This document shows positions 43,866-54,610 of a stretch of DNA of 64,000 bases, piece by piece. The translations under genes were made by a program, and so were the position numbers. This DNA comes from Cylindrotheca closterium (Eukaryota > Bacillariophyta > Bacillariophyceae > Bacillariales > Bacillariaceae): positions 15,168-79,167 of the forward strand of contig CAKOGP040000269.1 of the NCBI GenBank assembly GCA_933822405.4. The letters are read 5' to 3'. The notes beneath the pieces are model-generated. The model was not told where the DNA came from. It searched no databases and saw nothing but the letters and a program-made list of their open reading frames with translations. The first letter of the stretch is position 1. The number at the start of each line of letters is the position of its first letter.

Positions 43866-44225
43866 GCTGCGGCTTCAAGGCTTTCAGCTGAACAAACTAA
43901 GAGAAAACAAGAAGCAGTCGAAAACACCAAGAAGGAGACAGATATCATCTTGCATAACACATTGGAGGCCCAAATGGCACTCTTAGCTGAAGAAACAAAA
44001 ATCGACGAGCGCGACTACAAACTACTCGAGGAGCTTTGTGAAATCGAAATTGAGAGCAGCAAGGAAGCTGACGAAAAAATAGTGTAATCCACAATTCTAT
44101 TCCACGAAGTTTCCGTTGAAATTCTAGGCACAGAGGTGCTCGAAACAGCCAAGGAAGAGGCAAAAGCGTTGGCGACTTCCAAACCAGCTCCGGAAGAAGC
44201 TGCGTTGGTATGTGCAACTCACTGA
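43866..44225 (+). pseudogene. Coiled-coil coding remnant
   Basis: A plus-strand frame without a start codon, bounded by stops, reads as acidic coiled coil: SAEQTKRKQEAVENTKKETD, LEAQMALLAEETKIDERDYK, ELCEIEIESSKEADEKIV. It is cut by TAA at 44085-44087, and the same frame then continues (VLETAKEEAKALATSKPAPE) to TGA at 44223-44225. It appears to be a piece of a decayed gene. I could not match it to the intact genes nearby. It lies immediately before the CC2D1-like fragment and may belong to the same decayed unit. Confidence 0.45.
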
Positions 44226-44436
44226 ATGGCCTACGCAATTGCAACTTTCCAGCGGATCACTCACAAAGCCTGCAGTCAAGTCGTGCAAATAGAACCTTTC
44301 TCAAGGAAAACCTTCTACGCCATCACATAGAGGTAGGGCAACCAGAACCTGCGTCCAATGAAGTGTGTTGCTCCACTCAATGCCAACCAACCAAAAGTAA
44401 CAGCGATGCCAGCATGGGAAAGTTTTCTATCGTATA

Positions 44437-44757
44437 GTGGTGACAAGGCAACAGGGTCGACATAGTGCTCTCTTTGGAGAGAATATAAGCAGCAGTGTCG
44501 GAACGCAATTCAAATAGTCGAAAAGGAAGGTTCTGGTGCAATCCAATTGGCACATCCAAAGGCTTCTGGACTTGTGGCCATTCAATCGAGTAGCAAAAGT
44601 GCTGGCGATGTCAAGATGGACAATCAGCAGTGTGTATCGCTCTTGATTGAACAAGGAACTTCTGTCGATTCTCTGGAAGGCAAGATGGAGGTGGCAATTG
44701 TTGAAGCCTTTCGACTGGAGGACAACAAGATGATTCAGAAACTCATTAAGAAGAAAC
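44437..44757 (+). pseudogene. Partial copy of the CC2D1/Lgd-like gene
   Basis: About 320 bp nearly identical to 50684-50999 inside the intact CC2D1-like gene: both encode NAIQIVEKEGSGAIQLAHPK and EGKMEVAIVEAFRLEDNK (A for V in the intact copy), with only scattered substitutions after an initial poorly matching stretch. It has no start, no DM14 repeats and no C2 domain. Translation would end shortly after at 44801. It is in the same orientation as the intact gene, offset by about 6.25 kb, and is best read as the residue of a tandem duplicate. Confidence 0.88.
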
Positions 44758-45110
44758 CAAGCTACATTCATTACCAGCTCGGACAAGTACAAGAATTGTA
44801 GACAATAGAAGGATCACTCAACTCTAATTACTCTATCTAAGTTTTGGTTTCTTCTGAATCTATCTTTTCCCATCAAACATACGGTAGTCGTATGTTGAAC
44901 AACAGAGCGATGTACTCCGTTCGGATTTACTTGAAATCATGAGAGAATCGACTTCTTCTCGGATGCGATTTGACCTGTTGCAAAAAATAGTCTTCGTGAA
45001 AGGAAGCAATGATGGCATCTTTCGCCAGAGCAAGTGCCCGGCGAAACCGCTTGAAGTGTATCTGGACTGATTGACTGATTGACTGATCGATCTTCAGGAG
45101 GTCAAGAGAA

Positions 45111-47241
45111 CTAGCCGCCGCCCATGACGGTATCACCCATATTGCCATCCTTGGAGTTCCAATTGGGCAAAGCAGAATGGTCCGCTCCAAAAGGAGTGGG
45201 CGGCAGATTAGTGTTGAAGCATGAAGGCGGCTGATGAGAGTTGGAAAAAGCTGATCCACTTCCATTCAAAGGCGCTCCAAACACTGGAGAGGGCGGCTGC
45301 TGAGAGCTGGAAAAAGCTGATCCATTTCCATTCATAGGTGCTCCAAACACTGGAGAGTGCGGCTGCTGGGAACTGAAACCAGATGGTGCACTTTCATTTT
45401 TATTCATGGTTGTGGCTCCCGGTAAAGGTGGTCCAAATGGATTTGGCGACTGAATAGAGTTGGAAAAAGCTGATCCATTTCTATTCAATAGCACTAGAGA
45501 GGGCTGCTGAGAGCCGAAACCAGATGGTGCAGTTCCCTTCATGGCAGCTTTCTTGGCCTTCTTTGTGGTCAAAGCGACCTTCATCTTCTTACGGACAGAC
45601 TTGGCCTTCTTTTGGCCAGTGGAGGCTTGGCAGTGGATCCTGCGCGAGAGGCTAGAAAAGGAGACCATTTAGGGCAGGAATACACTGCTTGCCTAGGTGC
45701 ATTCACGTTACTGTTGCTGAGTGGAGACGTGACAGTGGATACAGAACTAGAGGTAGGAGCAGGTTTTGTCTGATTATAATTCTCCTTGTTGTCCAATCTG
45801 GCCTCAGGCTTCGAGTCCTCAGTTGTAGTCTTGTCTGGAGAGGGAGAATCAAATGGTGAAATTGACCCAACTGATCCAGCTTTGTGGACTGGGGTCGCCG
45901 GAGTAGATTCGGGACGAGCGACTTTGCTCCCTAAAACAAATGTTGGAACTGGGTGAGACAAGTAATTGAATGATAATTCATATGTAGAATCCAAAACCCA
46001 CCAAATGGCCGATCAGACCCCTTCAAATCTTTATCCTCTCCTGAATCGGGAAGATATACTAGTGGCGAAGGCGGCTGAACCTGAATGCCATTGGATGTTC
46101 CTGTTGGAGGGCTTGAGGGTGCATTGTCTTGAAACTGGATGAGAACGATTTCCAATTATCAATTCCGTCTGTCAAACAATGAGTAGCACTTACCGTATAC
46201 TGGTGCTTCCTTGGGCATGGGCGTGTCATAAAGAAGTGTGATGGGCGTGAATGGCCCTGTGGCAGCTTCTGGAGCTGGTTTCTGTTCCGTAGCCTTGGCA
46301 ATGAAATCAAGACTTGCTTCGTACACTTCATTTTCTTCATTGCTCTCTGTTTTCAAGATTTCCATAACCGAGTTGCGTTCTTCTGCGGCAATATGGATGT
46401 ACTTTTGTTTGTGATTGTACTGTTGCTCAAAGTTTGTGTCAACAGCCTTAGCATCATCGATCCAGTGGGCCTTTAGCTTCTCATTTCTGGCTTGATCGGC
46501 TTCATATTGCTGCTGAATTTTGGTTTGATTAGCTTCATATTCCTGCTGAATTCTGGCCTTCCTATCCTCCGCCTCCTTGCGGATGAGTTCTTTCCATGCA
46601 GCACTTCTTTGCTTTTGTGAATTTTCGCGTTCCTTCAGAATCGCTTCTTGCTCTTTTAGTACTTCGCGTTCCGACGCAAATGTTTGTGTAGTGGTGTCTA
46701 TACGTTTAGAGTTCCTCTTCCCTTTTCGAGCGGAGTGCTGTTCCGTAAGCTCACGTCCATCGGGAGTCTGCATTGCCGCCGCTAGACGAGAAGAGGAAGT
46801 GTATCGCTGCTGCGGTGTTCTAAAGTTTTCCGTCATGGATTGCTTCGAAGCGGGAGTTGACTGGTTGGCAGGACGGTCATTTGGCCCAGGATCAAACTGG
46901 ACAGATATTTGAGCTGAAGGAGCGTCCTCCATAATGCTTGCAAGGATTGTATCGAATGCTTGAGGTTCAAGAGGAGGAATTCCTTGTTTTGCTGCCGCTT
47001 CCTTGGCTTTTCGTTTTGCCTTTTCAGCCCTGGACTTTGCTTTGCGTAGACGGTTCTGTTCTTTGGTGTAGGCCTTCTTTTCCGCAGGGTTCAAATGAGA
47101 CAAGTCCTTCCTGGCTCGAATGTTATGTGGTAGTCCTTGTTGTCTTTTTTTGGCCTCGATAAGATACAGTGCTTGCTTGACTCGTTGCACTTCCTTTTGT
47201 TCCAATGTTCTAATAGAAATTGATTTCTTCGTTGGCGCCAT
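45111..47241 (-). CDS. Lys/Arg-rich coiled-coil protein with C-terminal repeats (paralogue of the gene at 56738)
   Basis: Start at the ATG at 47241. Exons 47241-46194, 46127-46002 and 45929-about 45684 are joined by 66- and 72-bp introns with GT-AG ends and kept frame. The last junction is uncertain: a 44-bp intron (45683-45640) would join a final exon ending at 45111, otherwise translation ends at 45581. The N-terminal 90 residues are basic (RKDLSHLNPAEKKAYTKEQN then KAKSRAEKAKRKAKEAAAKQ) and match the gene at 56738. The middle is a long coiled coil (QEAILKERENSQKQRSAAWK). The last exon has about four imperfect units such as SGFSSQQPHSPVFGAPMNGN. Function unknown; nuclear location is plausible. 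Confidence 0.6.
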
Positions 47242-47250
47242 GTTTGGTTT

Positions 47251-47275
47251 GGGCAAATCGGGCAAATCGGGCAAA
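47251..47275. repeat. Three tandem 9-bp units in the 5' leader
   Basis: GGGCAAATC occurs almost perfectly three times just upstream of the start of the coiled-coil gene. In-frame translation of this leader would give a Pro/Asp/Leu repeat, but there is no ATG before 47241. Confidence 0.8.
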
Positions 47276-47400
47276 TTAAAAGGGCGGGGATCTGCGCAAG
47301 CAGGCGTCTTGTTTTGTTTGGCAACGGCAATTTAATCGTATTTTTACTGACGTACTGACGTCAAGGCTGAAAATTCAAAGTGGGTACTACTGTAGCCCCA

Positions 47401-47514
47401 GGCAATGAAGGCGTGTGACTACGCCAATGAAAGTGTGACACTCTAGGCAATGAAAGTGTGACACTAGGCACTCTAGGCAATGAAAGCGTGACACTAGGCA
47501 ATGAAAGCGTGACC
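47401..47514. repeat. Minisatellite of about 20-bp units
   Basis: Four to five imperfect tandem copies of a unit AGGCAATGAAAGYGTGACACT, with length variation between units. They lie about 160 bp upstream of the coiled-coil gene on its promoter side. Confidence 0.9.
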
Positions 47515-47599
47515 CCAAAGTTCAATATATCTCTGCCCGCCAGCATCGTGGAAAAACACGAAAAAGAAAAGTGTCACGCGCACGCCTGTCTGTGCAACA

Positions 47600-49267
47600 T
47601 CAGTCAATCACTCAACTAACTCAAATAAAACTTCCATAGTACCTGGTACTCTATTGTGAAAGATATAAAAAAGGATGAAAATCTAGCCTACACCTCTGGA
47701 GCTGTACGCCGGATCGTCGTTGGCTCTGGTGGCACAGGTCGCCAAAAATGAGATTTTCCGCTCCGATTGATTCATTCCTGGGCTGTGCTATCCTGCTGGC
47801 GTGAGGTCTGCGGGCGTTTTGTTTGCACACAACACCCACCTACCAAACACTAGCTTGTCATCTGGAGGCAGTCTCGATATCATGTTCGTATCGCTTCCTC
47901 CAGAAAACGATTAAAACAATTGTTTCAATCTTATTCATTCATTTATAGGGAATTCTGATTGTTGATGCCCATACATCGGTGCTACATATACTTCGGAACA
48001 TGAATGTATATTATGGACTTCAGAGATATAGGAAGACTCCACTAGAAGAGAATCCGCATTATCATTATTGCTCTTTCGTTTCCAAGCAGCAGATGTCACA
48101 CTGAGAATGAAATGGGCAACGATTTTGTTGATGTGCTATATAGGGAAAGCATGACAATGAAAATATAATCCATTGTCGACTTTTTCCAACCGTTGGAACC
48201 GCTGATGATAACCTGCTGATAATAAGCAAGTCGTCATCGCCACCGCCTCCAAACTATGGACCTAGGTAGACTTGGAAATAAAGCCATATCCTCGGAGGAT
48301 CTATCAACGATACGTAGGCTTGGACCTGGACAGGGATTCCTTATTTCTCACGTTGGTCTCGGATTCAGAGTCCCCGACGTCGGCAAGATTGGGTCATCCT
48401 AGCCAGTGATCAAGTACAAATCGACAAAGTCCAATTGCAAACGTTTCAACTCTGTGGCTCAAATTGAGTGTACCTGCTCCATTATATCAAAACACGACGT
48501 CTCAGTACAGAACTAGGAAGTGCGAAAAAGGCCCAGTACCTGTGCTATACGGGAGCCCGATCGGGGTTGCTGAGAACATTCCTTCACTGGTGGATGGGGG
48601 GAATGATGAGGAAAGAGTTTCTAAAATGGTGGCCTAGTTGAAAAATACAACGAAGGCAAGACGAGAGACGAGGTCCAGAAGGCCGGGGTGTTATTCTGTC
48701 TCGAATCAAGAAAAAATAACTACTACAGGAGGATATGCAAGTTTGCTGGCTCACTCCTCAAATAGCTATTACAGTCCGACCATGCTGAAGTCGTTCCTTT
48801 CTGCCTTACGCTGAACAATACATACTAGTTGCAAAGCGAAGATATTAAATTTTAGATGTTAGCGAGTAGGTGTTTATTTTGTCTTCTTCCACTATGTGTG
48901 TGTTTACATTAGTCTTCATTTTTTACAGTATATGTCATTCTCAAAATATCGCTAATATATGAATGATTTGGTCCTTGTATCTCAAGCAATGTGTATTGAG
49001 ATGACAAGGTAAAGGATGGACACACGTTCTCTATCTTCGATGATGATAGTGACAAAGAGAACGACTACTACGTATTCCACAAATTTCCACCCCTGATGCG
49101 GGGATGACCAAGGTTTACCTAGATATAATCCCGCTAAACCCGGTTTTACCTAAGCTCCCCGGTCCTTTGAATCAATCGTGGATCTCATCTCACTCATCGA
49201 CAGTAATATTGATTGAACAATCAAAATAATACCCACCAAATCGACATCATAACGGAACACACGAAGA
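47600..49267. other. Gene-poor spacer between the coiled-coil gene and the CC2D1-like gene
   Basis: About 1.7 kb with no intact gene. The only coding-derived sequence recognised is the aldo/keto reductase fragment at 48222-48449. The remainder shows no repeats or credible frames. The promoter of the CC2D1-like gene should lie in its last few hundred bases. Confidence 0.55.
48222..48449 (-). pseudogene. Scrambled fragment of the aldo/keto reductase gene
   Basis: About 230 bp matching three separate stretches of the intact reductase gene in order: about 42082-42175, about 42384-42405 and about 42634-42728. The segments between them, including the intron, are missing. The last stretch is the clearest: TCGACAAAGTCCAATTGCAA occurs in both places and the match extends on both sides. 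Orientation is the same as the intact gene and the offset is 5.7-6.1 kb, consistent with a tandem duplicate that decayed by deletion. Confidence 0.85.
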
Positions 49268-51712
49268 ATGACAAATGAGGGAGAAACCCTTGTCGATAAT
49301 GTAGACAATGAAAATGTCGAAGAAGGTAGCCCTGTAGCCCTTCAGGAGGCTTCCAAGAATCACCTCGTTGTGGAACTCAAAAAGAAGGCTCTTGCTTGCA
49401 AACAAGCTGGCGAGACGACAGAGGCTCTTGAACACTTGAAGGACTCAAAAAGGGTTGCCACTGCTAGTACCTTGGAAGATTTGTTGCCGAACAAAAGCCT
49501 ACAGTGTTCATATTTAAGATCTTTGGCGGCTCACCTGAAGGCTGACGGTGATATTCCAGGTGCTTTGGTTGCGCTGAAACAAGCCAAGGAAATTGAATTT
49601 GAGCAGCAGCAAGAAGAGGCACAAGCCACAGAAAAAGACGCTGGTTGGAGAGAAATGGACGAGGAACAATTGCTGTCTCAAGAACCACCACCAGCGATTG
49701 TCTTTTCAGACGAAGAAATGATAGATCATGAGACCATGACCGAAATGCAAATGGTCGGAATGGATGTTCCTTCTCAAGAGGCCTATCAAGCACGGATATT
49801 GGAACATAAGAAAAAGGCGTTGGCCCTGAAGCAGCAGAATGATGTTACTGGAGCTACGGCGGCCTTACGAATAGCCAAGCAATTGAACCATGCGATGAAA
49901 GTGTTGTTGGGTGGGAGTTCGGTCACTGACGACTTTGATGGCTGGGGAGATAACTTGACCGCAGAAGAGAGTGCTCTACTCGGCGAACTTGTGGGATCTA
50001 GTGACATTGATGTACCATTAGAACTGGATATGGACGATGAGCATGGAGACGATGCGGCTGATCTCAGTATGAAACAAAAGATGAACTGGCAGGATTTGGA
50101 AACCATGGAAGACTCTGATATATCCGAGTTCTTGGAAATGGGTATCGTTGACCTACCGAGTGTCGCGAATCTTTTGGAATTGGTAGAGACTTGCCAAAAG
50201 GAAGCATTGGGGTTCAAACAAAATGGAAACATTGCAATGGCCAAGGCCAAACTCGTGGAGTCGAAAAAGATCAAACTTCTAGCTTCACGATTAGAGAAGA
50301 TTTGCACCAAAGCCGGTCCTGATGATGGTGGTGCTGTAATAACGGACGAAGATTTGGAAAACTTAATGGCTTCTGCTGATGGTGCAGCTTCCTACCTAAA
50401 GACTGCGACCTCCGGCAAACCAAAGCCTGATGCAAAAGCCAAGGATGCCAATCCATGGATGCTCAGACCATCCGTCGATATCAAAGCGGAGGTACTTCGA
50501 TTGAAGGATGCGAAGAAGGTCAAAGAGGCGACCACCTTGTTGCAAATACTCAAACAGGTATTGCAGAAGGAAAATGATGCCAAAGAGGCAGCCAAGAAGC
50601 AAGCAATGATAGACAGGATTCAGAGAGAGATTGATCTTTGTCTCGGACAGCTTCAGCTGTATTCGTTCTATGAGGCATTCGTGGACAAGGCAACAGGATC
50701 GGCGCAGTCCGCACTCTGGAAAGAGTACTTGGGACAATGTCGGAACGCAATTCAAATAGTCGAAAAGGAAGGTTCTGGTGCAATCCAATTGGCACATCCA
50801 AAGGCTTCTGGACTTGTGGCCATTCAATCGAGTAGCCAAAGTGCTGGCGATGTCAAGATGGACAATCAACAGTTTGTATCGCTCATGATTGAACAAGGAA
50901 CTTCTGTCGATTCTCTGGAAGGCAAGATGGAGGCGGCAATTGTTGAAGCCTTTCGACTGGAGGACAATAAGACGATTCAGAAACTCATCAAGAAGAAGCG
51001 AAAGGAGCAAGGGATCAAGGAGGACGGGCTGCAGGTTGCGGAAGTCGAAACTGAAGTCTATAGAAAGATTCAAGTCGACGGAAAGGTACAATTGCCTCCT
51101 GTAGAGGATGCCGAGGCACCATCTACAAAGGATGAATCTCAGAATGGCATTGCCTCTCCACAATGGACCACGTTCTCCTTTCCGCCGTTGACGGAATCGA
51201 CGGACGCAGATATCATCACTGATGAGGCCGATGCTCAGAAGAAAGCTGTCGCAAGTGTCAACTCAACAATCCATTTCCTTGGATCGTCACACAAAGTTTG
51301 GCTTCCTCGTGGTGATACAACGAAGGAACGGTCACTGATACGGCGTATGCAACGAAAGAAGGTGGAATTCCACTTGAACTATAATCCAAATATTATAGAG
51401 AAAGCCCAGGAAAAGTCGTCATGGTTTTGGAAAACGGAAACGAAGGAACCATCCGCCGACCTGCCCATTTCTCATCTTGGAAAAGTTGTGCTTGAGTTGA
51501 AGCATCTTTTGAACCGGAACTGCATTGCCGGTGACTTTCCTTTGGTGGTGAACAACAAGCCCGTCGGAGGCTTTCTTCGGCTCTGCTTGCGTACAGATGC
51601 ACCATTGGATCCAACACAATTTGAACCACTAGACGGCAGTAGTGAGATTACGAAGATTCAAGCCCATACCAAACAACTCACTTTTTCCAGTCCTTCGGCA
51701 GCAGAAATCTGA
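49268..51712 (+). CDS. CC2D1/Lgd-like protein (DM14 repeats plus C2-like domain)
   Basis: 814 aa from the ATG at 49268, single exon. Four DM14-type helical repeats are visible: LKKKALACKQAGETTEALEH (about residue 37), HKKKALALKQQNDVTGATAA (about 182), CQKEALGFKQNGNIAMAKAK (about 312) and a weaker one near 405. Acidic linkers separate them. A C2-like C-terminal part includes LGKVVLELKHLLNRNCIAGD and KPVGGFLRLCLRTDAPLDP, as in CC2D1A/B and Drosophila Lgd. In animals these bind the ESCRT-III subunit CHMP4/Shrub and control endosomal sorting; the same role here is inferred. A partial duplicate lies at 44437-44757. Confidence 0.8.
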   Translation: MTNEGETLVDNVDNENVEEGSPVALQEASKNHLVVELKKKALACKQAGETTEALEHLKDSKRVATASTLEDLLPNKSLQCSYLRSLAAHLKADGDIPGALVALKQAKEIEFEQQQEEAQATEKDAGWREMDEEQLLSQEPPPAIVFSDEEMIDHETMTEMQMVGMDVPSQEAYQARILEHKKKALALKQQNDVTGATAALRIAKQLNHAMKVLLGGSSVTDDFDGWGDNLTAEESALLGELVGSSDIDVPLELDMDDEHGDDAADLSMKQKMNWQDLETMEDSDISEFLEMGIVDLPSVANLLELVETCQKEALGFKQNGNIAMAKAKLVESKKIKLLASRLEKICTKAGPDDGGAVITDEDLENLMASADGAASYLKTATSGKPKPDAKAKDANPWMLRPSVDIKAEVLRLKDAKKVKEATTLLQILKQVLQKENDAKEAAKKQAMIDRIQREIDLCLGQLQLYSFYEAFVDKATGSAQSALWKEYLGQCRNAIQIVEKEGSGAIQLAHPKASGLVAIQSSSQSAGDVKMDNQQFVSLMIEQGTSVDSLEGKMEAAIVEAFRLEDNKTIQKLIKKKRKEQGIKEDGLQVAEVETEVYRKIQVDGKVQLPPVEDAEAPSTKDESQNGIASPQWTTFSFPPLTESTDADIITDEADAQKKAVASVNSTIHFLGSSHKVWLPRGDTTKERSLIRRMQRKKVEFHLNYNPNIIEKAQEKSSWFWKTETKEPSADLPISHLGKVVLELKHLLNRNCIAGDFPLVVNNKPVGGFLRLCLRTDAPLDPTQFEPLDGSSEITKIQAHTKQLTFSSPSAAEI

Positions 51713-52014
51713 GTAAAGTTTTGCTTCAATGTCAGGTGGAATGGGTGACCAGAAGTACATAGTTGCGTCAGGTGGCTGCAACAAAATCTGCAGTTGTTAA
51801 GAGACCTGAGGCATAACAACTGCGATTCATAATGTGTTTCCCAAAGAGATTGTATAGCAGCCTAAGGAACGGCGGAATCGAAAAAAGAAGCATCGCCAGA
51901 AAAGCACAAACAACAGAGAGTTCGAGTAGGACTACACCCTAGGATAAAATATTATTGCTAGCTAGAGGTAGGATGGTTGTCTAGTACATTCTAGATAATA
52001 AGCCAATTATCAAC

Positions 52015-53892
52015 TTACTCCTGGCACAACCAAGGGTTTTTGCGGATCACCGTAAACAAAAGATCCAATGTGTCATCTTGCTCTGCCAATTCGAATGGTG
52101 TCCATTTATTGTCATCGACAGTTGCGCCTCTCTCCACTAAAAGCTTTGCCACTTGAAGATGATCATTCTCGCAAGCAATACGCAATGGCGTATCTCCAAA
52201 CTCGTCCCTCGCCTCCATATCGGCGCCATAGTCCAACAATAATTCTGCCATCTCGACATAATTGCCATCTAGTAGTGAAACAAAGTGCAGTGATGTCTTT
52301 TCATCGACTGACGTCGCTTTGATATCGGCATCATTATTCAGGAGGAACTGGACAACTTGAATTTCTCCTCCCATGCACGCCGAAATCAACGGAGTGAATC
52401 CCATTCTGTCCTTGGCTTCTCGACAATCCGATGGCAGAGTATCGAAGAGGAACTTGACCATTTCCAAATCACCATTCAACGACGCTCCATGTAGCAGGGC
52501 GCCGCCGTCCTCGTCAGTTCCAGCTGCTTCCGCATTGGCACCAGCATCCAACAATATTTTTACAACCTCCAAGTGTCCTTGCTTACATGCACAATACAAG
52601 GGTGTACCTCCACGCTCGCTCATTGCGTCTACGGTTGAGTCTCGATCGAGCCCTTTGTTTTCAATCCACTCCAACAGGGATGTAACAACTTCATAATGTC
52701 CTCCTTGAGATGCGTGGTGGAGCGATGTTGCATTGTCGTTGGTCGTTGCTTCAATATTCGCACCATGGCGTAGCAGCATCTGTACCACCTGCGATTCACC
52801 TTGACCCGACGCGATGATCAAAGGCGTGCACCCGAGTCCCCCGTCGATTGCCTCCAAATCGGATCCTTGGTTAAGCAAAAACTGAACGACCGGCACATGT
52901 CCATTTTGACATGCAACATGAAGTGGTGTCGTTTCGTCAATTCCCCTTGCTTCGAGAATATTTTGTAGATCGAGCATTTGATCTCGACTAGCGTTGAACA
53001 AGTGCTGAGCAACTTGTACGTACCCGAGAGCACATGCCAGGTAAAAGGGTGTAACACCGTCCTCTCTCGTGGCCGTCAAACTAGCACCACGCCCGACCAA
53101 GAACTCTACACTTTGCAAATCGCCAGAGTCACAGGCAAAATGCAGAGGCGTGCATCCTTTTTTGTTCACAGCGTCAATGTTGACTCCCCTATCCAACAAT
53201 AGACTTGCAATCTGCATTCGAGTGTTTCCTCCAAGAAAAACCGAGTGTAAAGGTGCGCTTCCGAAGAAGTTCCTCCCCTCTAGATTGTCAAATCCAATAC
53301 TCGGATCCAACAAAAATTGCACCACATCCAAATGACCGTGGCTGCATGCACAAAACAAAAGATTCCATCCACATTCTTGCTCAACGATATTTACATCGGC
53401 ACCTCGGTCGATTAAAAGCCTGGCAGTGTTTAGTTCTTGACTCTCGCATGCATGATATAGAGGTGTGCGCCCATCATAATCTTTTTCGTCTACCTCAGCT
53501 CCGTTATCCAACAGAAGATTCACAATGGCTCGGTGACCTTCAATGGCTGCAATCATCAGAGGTGTGAGTCCGAAACCCACCACTGAATTGGTGGCCCCTC
53601 GTTCTAGCAACAGACGGACAACTGCAACGTGTCCATGATGGGCTGCCATGGCTAGAGGGGTATCGTTGTCATCATCCGTCTCGTTTACATCGGCTCCTCT
53701 ATTCAACAGTTTGACGACCCGTTCCAGGTTTCCATAGAAAGCTGCCTTGTGCAGTGGCAACATTGTTTTTAAATTTCCCGTTCTTGGCGTGGCGAAAGCA
53801 GCAATGAGCAATGCTGTCGATAAGTCGCTATAGTTTGATGGAAGAAACAATAGCTCAAAGACTAAAATGTTTTTTTGATTGTTCCTCATCAT
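52015..53892 (-). CDS. Ankyrin-repeat protein
   Basis: 625 aa from the ATG at 53892. An internal ATG at 53763 (MLPLHKAAFYGN) aligns with the start of the pseudogene copy at 30505 and may be the true start, giving 582 aa. Almost the entire protein is ankyrin repeats (about 16), with consensus units such as GFTPLISACMGGEIQVVQFL and GDTPLRIACENDHLQVAKLL. It ends with a short non-repeat tail (FTVIRKNPWLCQE). There is no membrane helix, kinase or zinc finger. It is a protein-interaction scaffold of unknown partner. It is intact, unlike its paralogue 20 kb to the left, which lies in opposite orientation. Confidence 0.85.
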   Translation of the reverse strand: MMRNNQKNILVFELLFLPSNYSDLSTALLIAAFATPRTGNLKTMLPLHKAAFYGNLERVVKLLNRGADVNETDDDNDTPLAMAAHHGHVAVVRLLLERGATNSVVGFGLTPLMIAAIEGHRAIVNLLLDNGAEVDEKDYDGRTPLYHACESQELNTARLLIDRGADVNIVEQECGWNLLFCACSHGHLDVVQFLLDPSIGFDNLEGRNFFGSAPLHSVFLGGNTRMQIASLLLDRGVNIDAVNKKGCTPLHFACDSGDLQSVEFLVGRGASLTATREDGVTPFYLACALGYVQVAQHLFNASRDQMLDLQNILEARGIDETTPLHVACQNGHVPVVQFLLNQGSDLEAIDGGLGCTPLIIASGQGESQVVQMLLRHGANIEATTNDNATSLHHASQGGHYEVVTSLLEWIENKGLDRDSTVDAMSERGGTPLYCACKQGHLEVVKILLDAGANAEAAGTDEDGGALLHGASLNGDLEMVKFLFDTLPSDCREAKDRMGFTPLISACMGGEIQVVQFLLNNDADIKATSVDEKTSLHFVSLLDGNYVEMAELLLDYGADMEARDEFGDTPLRIACENDHLQVAKLLVERGATVDDNKWTPFELAEQDDTLDLLFTVIRKNPWLCQE

Positions 53893-54144
53893 TTCGTTTC
53901 CAACATTTTTGTTCTAGTCGAATAAATCAATGTTCCAACCAATGGCAAGTTAGTTTCCATTTCAGGCAATAAGCATGAAAGTGATCTTTTCAGTATGGTA
54001 TGATTTCAAATGAAAGTAGAAGAGATAAATACATGTTGCTGATGCCCTCCTCTCTCTTTCTTCCTTCTCTCAATCTTCATCATCGGCGGTGTGATTGAAT
54101 GGTCATTCGGTTCTGCAAAAATTGGAAGCATCCAACGCATACCG

Positions 54145-54560
54145 AAACGATACGAGAGAGCAGCCCTGCAACAATCATTGAGGCCGGTACTGTACTTTAG
54201 GGAGGATTTCCGGGCTCGCTCTTATTGACTCACTCTCTCAGGAAGTCATTTTTTGGAGGGTCGTCTTCTCATCGTCGTCAACAAGCAGAAGTTATTTCGT
54301 GGTGTGATGAGAAAAGATCTGCGGTTCTGATGTGGTGACGAAGCAGGCAGTTTGTCCTATACGACATTATTTTCTGTTTGTTACGCCTCTTTGATTCTCC
54401 ATTTCTCCAACCGCTATTCTGAACAAGATGTGAGTGATGATGACGATAAATATTATATTATACCGGTAGACTATGATTCATTCGGTCATTATGCAATAGA
54501 ACACATTTACACAGGAAACATAATATACTCAATACTGTACTGGTACCAACAAATAAGAGT
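54145..54560 (+). repeat. Upstream duplicated segment, copy 1
   Basis: About 415 bp immediately upstream of the methyltransferase gene that recurs in direct orientation at 58014-58440 with many substitutions and indels. Shared blocks include CGATACGAGAGAGCAGCCCT, CACTCTCTCAGGAAGTCA, CGACATTATTTTCTGTTT and ATGATTCATTCGGTCAT. It contains no plausible coding frame and probably includes the methyltransferase promoter and leader. Confidence 0.85.
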
Positions 54561-54610
54561 TATCCTCTTCATATATTGTATCTTGCAACATCGTATATCC
54601 TATCGTCTTC

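Noticed and set aside
44437..44757. Possibility that the CC2D1 fragment is a retrocopy
   Set aside because: The parent gene has no intron there to test it, no poly(A) tract or target-site duplication was seen, and the shared offset with the reductase fragment favours a DNA-level tandem duplication.
47401..47514. Short repeats separated by variable sequence, superficially CRISPR-like
   Set aside because: Units abut in tandem without unique spacers, and the genome is eukaryotic; it is a minisatellite.
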